Assembly (NCBI GenBank): GCA_015832175.1
Contig: WJXW01000004.1
Location: 3,844,001 to 3,908,000, forward strand
Reading direction: 5' to 3'
Source of the DNA: Paraphaeosphaeria minitans
Taxonomy: Eukaryota > Ascomycota > Dothideomycetes > Pleosporales > Didymosphaeriaceae
DNA: 64,000 bases
Below, piece by piece: positions 55,376-64,000 of this stretch. The position numbers and the translations under genes were made by a program. The notes beneath the pieces are model-generated. The model was not told the origin of the DNA, made no database searches, and saw only the letters and a program-made list of their open reading frames with translations. Position 1 is the stretch's first letter; the number at the start of each line of letters is the position of its first letter.

Positions 55376-56152
55376 TTTGAGAAAGGCTGGGGCGGGGTCG
55401 GGTAGGCTAGAGTGGGGTAGGGAATGCGTATGTTGATGTTGTGGTGAGATCGAAGGCCGTGGAAGGGTGATGGGACATGTGAGTCCAGTGCGTGACGTGA
55501 CATGACATGACAGGACATGAAGTAAGTGGACGGGACGGCGCTGGCGATGCCACCTCGAGCGTGTTGAAGTTACACAATGCCGTGCATCTGGCTACCTACT
55601 CGGCCACGTGCGGGCTGCCTCAGAGTTTGAAGCTAGACGTGCACACGTCGGGAGCGAGTTCTACACTGTCCACTCCCCCAGCGTCGTCGTACTGTTGGTC
55701 AGTCACGTCCTGCGCTCTCGTCTTACTTACCCCATACTCCTTCACCCGCCGAATCCTCATTCGGTCCGGAAGACCACCCATCCGCAGAGACACCGCAAAC
55801 CCCCACCTCCCGTGGTTCCCGGGGCTCTCGGTTGGGAGATCCGACGCACGCCTCTCAACAGCGCCCATCACATAGCTCTGCTTCCCGTGCAGAGCCGTCT
55901 CCAGATGGCCCTCCCACCTCCCGCCCCGTGCATGTCAGGGTCTCGTCCGTCCTAGACTAGCCATGGCGCCATCGAACCCCATCACGGCACACTACTGCAC
56001 ACCACGCAAGCGGCGAGCCTCTGCTCGGCGGCCAACCACCAAGCGCCGGAGCGCCTCCTCGCAAACGCTGCGCTGCTAGGCTGCATGGAGACGCTCGCGC
56101 TCCGCCAGGCTTCGCTGGTGCAGTGGAGACTGACGCCGGAATCACTGGTGGC

Positions 56153-56164
56153 GGGGGGGGGGGG
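56153..56164 (+). repeat. G12 homopolymer
   Basis: Twelve consecutive G. Such runs are prone to length errors in sequencing. Confidence 0.95.
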
Positions 56165-58469
56165 CGGTTTGTTGAAAGATGAGGTGGAGTCTAGGGTGGG
56201 TGACCGCGGTATGCAGAGGCGACATGCGTTCCGGGTTGATGTGCGTGATGGGGAGGAGGGGCGAGCGGTGCTCGTGTGGTCTCCGCGGTCTGGGATTGGA
56301 CATGAAAAGGGTCCGGAAGGGTGTTGAGGAGAGAGGCTTTACGACGAGAACTGCACGCAGATCCACTAGGTAGTCCAAGGGCCAAGAAGTGGAGCTGCAA
56401 TCTCGCCCCCATGGTCTGAGGTCTGGCTGCTCGTACACAATGTTAGTGCTCAAGCATTTGAGGCTGCAGGGTTGTTCTGCGTCGTGAGAGCAGTGCGAAG
56501 TGCCTTTGTGCTACCTTGTAGGTGTAGGATCGCCGCGAGGCTGGCTGGACCGGACATCGACCCTGATCGTCAGTGCCAAAGCAGTGGTGTTTTTGTCTCT
56601 CGTTGACGGGATGCTTGATAGATACCCGGTCAAGATGTGTGCAACCGCGGAGCGCTGGGCATGCGGCTAAAAAGCCTGCGAGCATGCACGCAACAGCTAA
56701 TGGCGCAAGAGCATGAGGATGAGCACGATGATGCTGGAGACGATTCCGGCACGACTCCGCCCAGCGCCTCCGCTTTACTCCGCTCTCGTAACACCCCCTC
56801 TCGAGTTTTGCCGCACGAACGCATTCGCGTACATAACAATAGGGCCAGAATACGAAAGTTTGATATCGTTTGATTCAACGTCGAATCACTGTCGGACTGC
56901 GGCGACGTTTCAATGAAGCCAGTCTCCACAGTACCCACTTCTTCACTTCAGAGTCTGGAGAGGCGAGCTGCGATGCACTCCTCAAAGCGTCTCGCCCGCA
57001 GTCTCTTCTTGGGACCCCAAGGAGGAGCCAAAGACGGCCCGCAGATGGACTGCAGGCCCTGCCCAACAGGCCCACAGAAAACGCCGAACACCAGCCAGGG
57101 TGCTCGACGAATTGAACATGGAGCTGCACCACCCTCAAAAGAAGCTCTCGAAGGGGTCGTTCTTGGGACGGGTGTGCGGCATCTGGATACGGCGATGAAG
57201 GATTCTGCTGGGCCAGGCCGACATTGACGTGCATGCAGGAGCCTGCCAATCTCTACGAGACAGGGCGTCGTCTACGCAGGTCAGATTCATTTGGACGGGC
57301 GATGACGCGTATCCGTTGAACAGAATTGATTACTTCGAACCGGCGGCAGCGATGGGCATCAACGCCACATCACGTCCGACGCGGCTCATCAACGCCTCGT
57401 CCCCTAGCAGTGCAGAGCAGTGCAGTGTGGTGCAGTGTGGTGGAGTGTGGTGGAACATGGCGCATGCAGATAACGCAGCGTTGCTAGTGCGTTAACGCCG
57501 AAGCCACTGCGCACAGTAAGCGCCACTGGTTCGGTCGCTCCTGCGCAAGCGAGAAAACAGGGTCTGGCCGAGAATCTGGCCTTGGCGGAAGAAGTTTTTG
57601 GATGGGCAGGGTTGCGAATTCCTGGTGGTGTGTTGCATCCACAGCGCGTGTACCTGATTGACCTCGGTGGGAAAGGATTCAATGTCCGCGGCGGGAACAG
57701 ACGAGCGACGGAAATGGTGCACTGAAAACTCTGCTCTGTATTTCGCTTGATTTGGGCATGGGCGACGCTGTACACAGTAAGCGTGGTGTTTGTTGGGGCA
57801 TTGCCACCACCGCCCGCGTACCCGTAGGGAGTACCTATCATAGGGAGCACCTAGTAGCGGGAGTTCCTATCAGCGAGAGTCGGTGCTGACACCTGCGACG
57901 CTTCGGCACACAAAGCATTCGATAAGAGGTGTTGGATGGGCGAAATTCTGTTCCCGCGGCAAAACGCTGCTGAACCGACGTCCGTGTCGCGAGATACGGA
58001 AGGTGTAGACTAATTACCGCCGACGATAACGAGATGGTGTCCGCAGTCGCTCCCGCGCGCGGCGGTTCGCACATGGGCGTGTGGAAAGACGTTGCAAGTG
58101 GTGGGTGGTGGATAGTAGAGGCTGATGGAGAGACGTCGGACATCGAGGCCATCGTGGACATTCTCCGACTGCACCGTGCAGATGGACGGGGAGCCGCAAA
58201 GTATCGTGAGTGCGTGCGCTTGCGGCGTGCGCGCACTGGCAGCAGGTAGATGGTTGCTAGGCAGTGAAGCTCCACTTGTCCCCTCAGCCTCTCCTCGGTG
58301 GAGCTGATGAGTCATCATGGCCTTACCGTACCTACTCCTCTTCCGATGTGACTCTTTGTTGGTGAGGGTGACCAACAGCAATTGTCATCAAGCGACACAG
58401 CCACAGGCGGACACCGACTGTGGCTTCACCTTGGACATGGCACCGTGTTCGCTACTAGTAGCCAGTTTT

Positions 58470-58549
58470 CGAAGCGACGCCCCTTGTTCCGAAGCAACGT
58501 CCTTTGTCCCGAAGCGACGTCCTTTGTCCCGAAGCGACGTCCTTTGTGA
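58470..58549 (+). repeat. 20-bp tandem repeat, four copies
   Basis: Four direct copies of cgaagcgacgtcctttgtcc at 58470-58489, 58490-58509, 58510-58529 and 58530-58549. The third copy is the consensus; the fourth differs only at its end and the first is the most diverged. Confidence 0.95.
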
Positions 58550-58955
58550 GGAGGGTGTGCCAGGTGGATTATCCGTTGAGAAGATTGCATGAACGTGCAG
58601 GGTGCGTTGCATGGGTGGGCGAGTCGCTTGGACGCGCACGTTGTAGACGAGATAAAAAAAAAACCATGTCTGGCTTCCACGAACCTACCCTAGTGGAAGC
58701 ACACTGCAGCCTCGTAGATTGCCGTCCTGCTGCACGGCGCGTAGGTAAGGATGCACTCTGTACGTGCGCACCGGCGGAGCCATCCAGGTGTAGAGATTGG
58801 ATGGATGCATGCCATTTGAGGCCGCCGTTGCGTGAGATGCTGCCGTCCGATAAGAAGCCTCAAGAGGGTATCCCGAGGGCGCGTGCTGGCTAGACTATTG
58901 CCCCTCATCCAGACCGTTCTTGGGACAAATCAGAATGCATTCGCGATAGATACTG

Positions 58956-58956
<1 letters not shown>

Positions 58957-59001
<45 letters not shown>
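58957..59001 (+). repeat. (TG)n microsatellite
   Basis: About 22 uninterrupted TG dinucleotides in non-coding DNA. Confidence 0.97.
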
Positions 59002-59002
<1 letters not shown>

Positions 59003-62000
59003 AAAGTGGGTGACAGCCTCGCGCTATCATGAGCTCCTGTGCCATCTGCTGTACACGCATACGAGAGAGCATGTGGTCGTGAATCTTCCTGTGCGCTTGG
59101 CCGTACCATGTTTGCTGAGGCCCAACGCAGCGTTGCCACACTTCGTGTTCGGCTCCGAGGATGAGCTGTCAAGCAGTCTTATCGCTGTAGTAATTGCACG
59201 GTTTCACAGCGGAACTGACTGCAGGCGGTTGGCCAAAACCGATCAAACCGGCAAGCTTTGCCGTGGTCTTCACATTATCCTATCTGATGCCAGACCTTGG
59301 GTAAACATGGGTTTGCGGAGATGGGCAAGGGTCGTTGCCACCCTCTGTGCAAGTCATACAACGCAGGGTCTTCTTGCTTGGAGACTAACTTGATGGCGTG
59401 AATGGAATCTAGCGCTTGGGCAACTGATGGCTACTATCGTCACCAGCATCGGACACATAGAGTCGGAGTGTCATATATTCGGTAGATGGGATGGTTAGAA
59501 GTGAGTAATGACAGTGCCGAACTGTGGCAGTCTAGGTTCTGTTTACAATCCGTGGTAGGGCTGCAGCACCAGCGTACGCCAGTGCTTCCGGTGGCTCCTT
59601 CAGCCACGGTTCTTCGAATGCAAAACCAACAGGACGGGATTGCGTAGTAGGGATGGTACAAAGATCTGGCGTAGCCGAGAAGGTGCAACGGCTGGTTTCG
59701 GTCAGTCAGGTGTGCAACCTACCAACGTTGAATTCTGGGTCAGGTGGTGTGAAGTCGCGGACGATATGTTTCATTCGAATCGAGACCGGATTGTGCACTG
59801 CTCGTGTTGGTGTATTGTCGTTCTAGGTGTAGAGAGTGATGTGGACAGGCGGGTCAGGCAGAGCGGGGCAACGGCCGTGTCAAGTTCCGCCGCTGGTGCT
59901 GAGCTTTGAGCCATAACTCTTCCGCTCCGTAAGCAACCTGTAGTCGCGTTCGATCTCACGATGGATGAGCGGTATGGGCGCAAAAATTATCCGGTACCTA
60001 GATAAGCAGGGGCTTCAGAGATTCCGCATCGAAATCCAGGTGCGTAGCTCGATACCTTTTCTAGCTATTCGAATAGGTATTGGCATCGATACCTGCCTAG
60101 CGCATCGTCGATTGTCTAAGCGAATAGGTAGGTACATCAACAGCTTCATCAGCAACTGCAGTAAGACTTGCCAGGCTGCAAGGAAGGCAAAAATTGCATA
60201 CCTATTAACGGTAACCCCGCTAGACAATCTGGATGATCAAGCAGGCTGCGAAATGCACAATGCAACCACAGCCTAGCCATCTGGTGTTGCGTTCGAGCAG
60301 ATGCTATTCTTGGCAACGCATTACCCCACATTCTGCGGCGAACGTTGGCCTCTGCGTGGCCATGGCACGTGCTGAAGCTCACCCCAGCTGGGCAGGGGTT
60401 CTGTCCATCAGCTGTGGTTCTCATCAACAGGCGAATGTGTTCTCGTTCAAGGTCACACGACTTGAGGTTTGCTGCGTGGAACCGTCGCAGCTGCGGTGAC
60501 GACGTGACGGAAACAGACACCGTGTGGCAGATTTTGCTAGCAATCTGGTGATGCCATGGGTACAGTGTTCTACGACCCAGGTCAACATGGCCCCAATCCA
60601 TCTCCCGGCTTTGCGATCACAACGTCACGAGTAAGCGTTTCGGATTACGCGACCAGAACACCAACAAGGTGATGAAGTCACGATAGGTAGGTAGGTATGG
60701 ACCGAGCCAGGCTGGCTGGGTACCCAGTCCAACTCGGGTGGCGATCGCGATAGACCACAGCTTCGATTGCGCGGATGTGTTACGCGGACCCATCCCAGGA
60801 CCCAAGGAAAAAGTCAAACGCCAATCCGAGCAATCTTTTTTACGGGAGCAGCTGTGAAACAGATGGGTAACCATCTACGGCTGTGCGGCTCTGTCTGTAG
60901 GAATCCTTGAGCGCGATCCAGCTTTTCCCATAACGCAGGCATTTCGGCATGAGGCGCGAAGTGGCTTAGTGCTTGGCGGAGCCCGTTCTTGCGATCGACG
61001 TTCTGGAGCTGATCGATGCTGGCACCGCGAACGCTTTCCCCAACTGGGCAAGCGGTGAGGTCGCAGCTCTGACCGCAGCGTGTCAGTGGTCGATTATGAG
61101 GTTCTGCCGTTTCTAAATTTCTCTCACCGCACGCGCCAAGTGGGACTGCGCGGGACAAGCCCCGTCGTAGCGTCAAGTAAAACAACATGCAAGTTTGATA
61201 GCTGGACAGCGCCATCGTCTTGACTCGCTCACAAATGCATATGACTCTCCGTGGTATCGCAGAGTGGAATTTTCCTGCTAGTGCCCTGCATCCTGGGAAG
61301 CATGTTGCCGCGTGTTTCGATTGCCTCCGGATGTCTGATCGACGCCTGCCGCAGTCCTGATGCCAGCGAACAAGGAGATACCGTAGCTAGGAATGCGGCA
61401 AATGCTCAGCATGAACCACAGCGGATACCACAGTCTGCCGCAATTCGGTCAGCACGGCGGTCTCAAGATGCGTCCGAGAACTGCTAGCTGCATGGGGGCC
61501 CGCCTTTGCTGCCCGTCGACTGGCGGAGATGGGCACTGCGCCATGCGTGCAATCCATCTCCGCGCTGCAACGCCGTTCACCGAGGGCAGCAAAAAGAGAC
61601 CCGATCGGTGATGTGACTGTGGGCGAAGAATGTAAAGAAAGATGGGCCGGTGGAGTTGTTGTTGATATGGAACATGGGGCCATGAGCAATGCACAGGGAT
61701 TTGAGCCAGGGTCGTCTCTCCGTGCGATGTGAGGATGAAGTTGATTGGCTGAGAAGCCGACCGCTCTTTTGGAACAGTAACGATCGGCGCGCATCGAGGA
61801 AAAACGAAGGAGGAGGAGGGGGTTTCAGAGGACGCGGCAGCCTTATCGCCGGCGCCCTCGGGTGGTGCGCTCAGGTACCGCGATGCATTGGAAATCACAA
61901 CCATGCGTAGATTCACGGGGGATAATCTTCACACAACCGGGCTCGTTAGAAAAAGCGACAGAACCAAGGTGCGCGGTCCTCTGGCCATAATGACATCATG

Positions 62001-62949
62001 TGTCGTAGCGAGAGAGCACGGGTCCCAAACGTCATCAGCAGCGCGGCGTGGGCCCAAGCGCACTGGCCTCCAAAGTGGCTGTGGAGTCTCCGAGGGAATG
62101 CCCACACTCGCCCACGCCCACGTCCACGTCCACAGCCACGACGGCTGACCAAGGCAGTCGAAAAAGACGTTGCAACCGCATGTCATGACTGTGAAGCCGG
62201 CGACGTCAGAGAAGGCTACCGTGGCGGGTGCTTGGTCTGGCGGGTGCTGGGTGCTTGGTCTGGCGGGTGCTTGGATTCTCCTTCTGGCAGTGCCACTACA
62301 ATGTATCTGTGGGCAACGGTACATGATGATGGTGTCAGCTCTGATACCGACCTAGATAGAGGCTTCGCGCGTGCTGTGGCCGTTCACGGAAAGCTGGGTG
62401 CGAGAGGCATGGTGAGCCAAAGCGGGCGGAACAGTGGGACGAAGGCACGCCACGCTCCACGCTCCCTGCTCCCAGCGGGCCTTGACAAAGGACTGCTCCA
62501 GGTCGCGATACCTCGCCGCACGTCTCTGCATTCGCCCGACGCCGCCCAAGTAGACTACCCGCCGGCCACGGCAGGTCGTCGTCTTCCGCTCACTTGAAAG
62601 TTAGACGCAGAGCCGGCCGGTGCCGCATGCGCTTGGCTGTTGGCGCTGCTGCAGGCTGATCCTTGATCCTTGGTCGAGCCCCTCTCTTCCTCCCCCCGGT
62701 CTGCTGAACGAGCACCACTAGGTCGCTTCCGCACCGGCGCTCGGCCAGTGCGCGAGCCAGGCCAGACCTCGAATCTCTCGCCCATTGATCCCGGCTGCGC
62801 GATGCCAAAAGCATACCGTGTGCGCCGTCCCCAATAGTCGCCGCTTGCCCTACCGCTCTCTCAACACTCCTCCTTTCCACATTTCCAGGCCATTGCTAGC
62901 CTTCCTCTGACCCACCCGACCCTGCACCGCTGCATCGCGACGTCGACCG

Positions 62950-62989
62950 CCTCTCTCTCTCTCTCTCGTTCTCTCTCTCTCTCTCTCTC
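62950..62989 (+). repeat. (CT)n microsatellite
   Basis: Two CT runs separated by a few bases, in the pyrimidine-rich upstream region of the right-edge gene. Pyrimidine tracts are common just upstream of fungal transcription starts. Confidence 0.9.
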
Positions 62990-63539
62990 CACCTCCACCT
63001 CCACACCAGGCCCCGACCGCACCTGCCTCCCCTCCCCTCACCCCCGGTGTGCACCCGCCATCTTCGCCGACACAAACGGAAGCCGCCGGCATCGCGATTG
63101 CAGACGTCCCAGAGACTCTGCACCCACACACATCGCATCATCTCGCCCTCCACGGCCTGAGCAATCGACGACCTCTCGCCCTCGCAGCTTTGACTAGCTG
63201 CGAAGCCCGCCAGCGTCGCGATCCCTCTCCTACGCCGGCCCGCGAGCTCCCTCCCACCCGAGCCGCTCCTTCACGCATCTTCTGTGAGTAGTTTCACTTC
63301 AAAATATACCTCACCTGGCGACTTCGCCAGGTTTCACCATTGTCCCGCCCGCATTCAAGACATCCTTTGTCAGCTCTATTCCGCCATCGCCATCGCCATC
63401 GCCCGCCCACTCATCCACAACGCGACGCTGACTGTGCCCCCAGAATCTCCGTTTAATACCTCCCTTTGTAATGCTTGCTTGCCTGTCGTAATTCTCCACG
63501 CTCCTCTCCACCACCCTTCGGTCCCTTCAAGTCGACCGG

Positions 63540-64000
63540 ATGCCTTACACGCCGCCCTCCCAGACGCGGTCGCCTGCCACCTCGAAGCCAACCAGTCCTA
63601 TTCTCAGTCGCAACCATTCCTACGCCGACCACTTCCCAGACTCCCACGCCAGCGCGCAAAGACCCGCGCTGCCCCGCTCGCATTCGGCCTCATATTTGGT
63701 CAAGCATCGCCGATCGTCGGCATCATCCAACGCAAACAACGCTGCTGCCGCTGCCAATGCCCACACCAACAGCATAACATCTTCGGCGGATCCGTCCCGC
63801 GCCCATGGCCCCTCTGCACATGGTAGCCTCCGCCAGTCCCCTCCTCCTGTGAGCAATTCTCTGATCCCGTCAGGTGCCATCACCACACCGCCTGACTCTT
63901 CGGATGACGACGAGGACCGGGCTCGGAGTATCGGTAGTCTTAGGGAGCTCCAAGAGGCACTACAGCACATCCCTGTAAAACGGCAGAGCTCACCTAACCG
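63540..64000 (+). CDS. Ser/Pro-rich protein, N-terminal part, runs off window
   Basis: An ATG at 63540 opens a frame that stays open to the last base of the window (153 codons so far). It reads MPYTPPSQTRSPATSKPTSP at the start, then LSRNHSYADHF, LPRSHSASYLVKHRRSS, a short Asn/Ala run, SLRQSPPPVSNSLIPSGAI, TPPDSSDDDEDRARS and LRELQEALQHIP at the edge. Repeated S/T-P and R-x-x-S sites suggest a disordered, phosphorylated regulatory N-terminus; the last motif may start a helix. Conserved-looking blocks separated by variable linkers argue for a genuine gene rather than chance. Longer frames in the other phases over the same DNA are shadows. Without the C-terminus no function can be given. Confidence 0.75.
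   Translation, partial: MPYTPPSQTRSPATSKPTSPILSRNHSYADHFPDSHASAQRPALPRSHSASYLVKHRRSSASSNANNAAAAANAHTNSITSSADPSRAHGPSAHGSLRQSPPPVSNSLIPSGAITTPPDSSDDDEDRARSIGSLRELQEALQHIPVKRQSSPN

Larger units (their letters stand above)
55376..63539. other. Gene-poor, repeat-rich 8-kb region
   Basis: No gene is supported. The sequence is GC-rich with many accidental frames on both strands. It holds a 12-nt G run (56153-56164), a GTGCAGTG-type imperfect repeat (about 57409-57455), a 20-bp tandem array (58470-58549), a (TG)n run (58957-59001), TAGGTA words (59994-60005, 60124-60134, 60684-60698), a GCGGGTGCTTGGTCTG imperfect repeat (62224-62274) and (CT)n runs (62950-62989). The last 600 bp are pyrimidine-rich and probably the promoter and leader of the gene that begins at 63540. 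Confidence 0.6.

Noticed and set aside
60814..61215. Minus-strand ATG frame of 133 codons in the gene-poor region
   Set aside because: No recognised motif, and frames of this length are common by chance in GC-rich sequence.

Overview
This is nuclear DNA of a filamentous ascomycete (Pezizomycotina). The evidence is many short GT-AG introns (mostly 44-60 nt, CTRAC-type branch sites close to the acceptor), the fungal gene set (MET2, PSY2/SMEK, SDS22, a NiCoT metal transporter, secreted cutinases, a rhodopsin-domain membrane protein, a Baeyer-Villiger monooxygenase), and one-gene transcription units on both strands. A dothideomycete is plausible but not proven. I saw no rRNA, tRNA, CRISPR array or intact transposon.

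Layout. 1-2.3 kb: no recognisable gene. 2.3-4.5 kb (-): Baeyer-Villiger monooxygenase. 6.7-7.5 kb (+): secreted protein. 8.2-9.0 and 10.7-11.3 kb (+): two unrecognised proteins, the second preceded by a 17-bp tandem repeat. 11.5-11.9 kb (-): a TATA-led ORF without an ATG. 12.9-13.8 kb (-): dihydrofolate reductase. 14.3-17.2 kb (-): PP4 regulatory subunit 3 in seven exons. 20.0-21.3 kb (+): zinc alcohol dehydrogenase, convergent with homoserine O-acetyltransferase (21.5-23.1 kb, -). 24.0-25.2 and 26.2-26.5 kb (+): unrecognised proteins, the second with a mitochondrial-type N-terminus. 29.5-30.8 kb (-): rhodopsin-domain integral membrane protein. 34.4-35.9 kb (-): SDS22. 36.6-37.6 kb (+): secreted dienelactone hydrolase-family protein. 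38.7-40.3 kb (+): mitochondrial-type beta-ketoacyl-ACP synthase. 40.6-42.0 kb (+): nickel/cobalt transporter, convergent with an AIF2/FSP1-like FAD oxidoreductase (42.1-43.4 kb, -). 46.6-49.1 kb: two divergent cutinase-family esterases. 51.7-52.3 kb (-): mitochondrial BolA. 54.3-55.4 kb (+): small secreted Cys-containing protein whose second intron holds about 32 copies of a CTTCTC hexamer. 55.4-63.5 kb: gene-poor, rich in simple repeats. 63.5 kb to the end (+): start of a Ser/Pro-rich protein running off the window.

Most genes are housekeeping and independent. Two themes recur: regulatory subunits of PP2A/PP1-type phosphatases (PSY2, SDS22), and mitochondrial lipoate/iron-sulfur biology (beta-ketoacyl synthase, BolA). 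The secreted hydrolases suggest a plant-associated or saprotrophic life. I rebuilt exon structures by hand. The complete spliced models all keep frame, and splice sites were chosen with family motifs as a guide. No clear novel multi-gene system is visible. The most unusual items are the hexamer-filled intron, a stop-free 51-nt intron, a hidden presequence-like frame before the ketoacyl synthase ATG, and widespread TAGGTA/TACCTA motifs confined to non-coding DNA.
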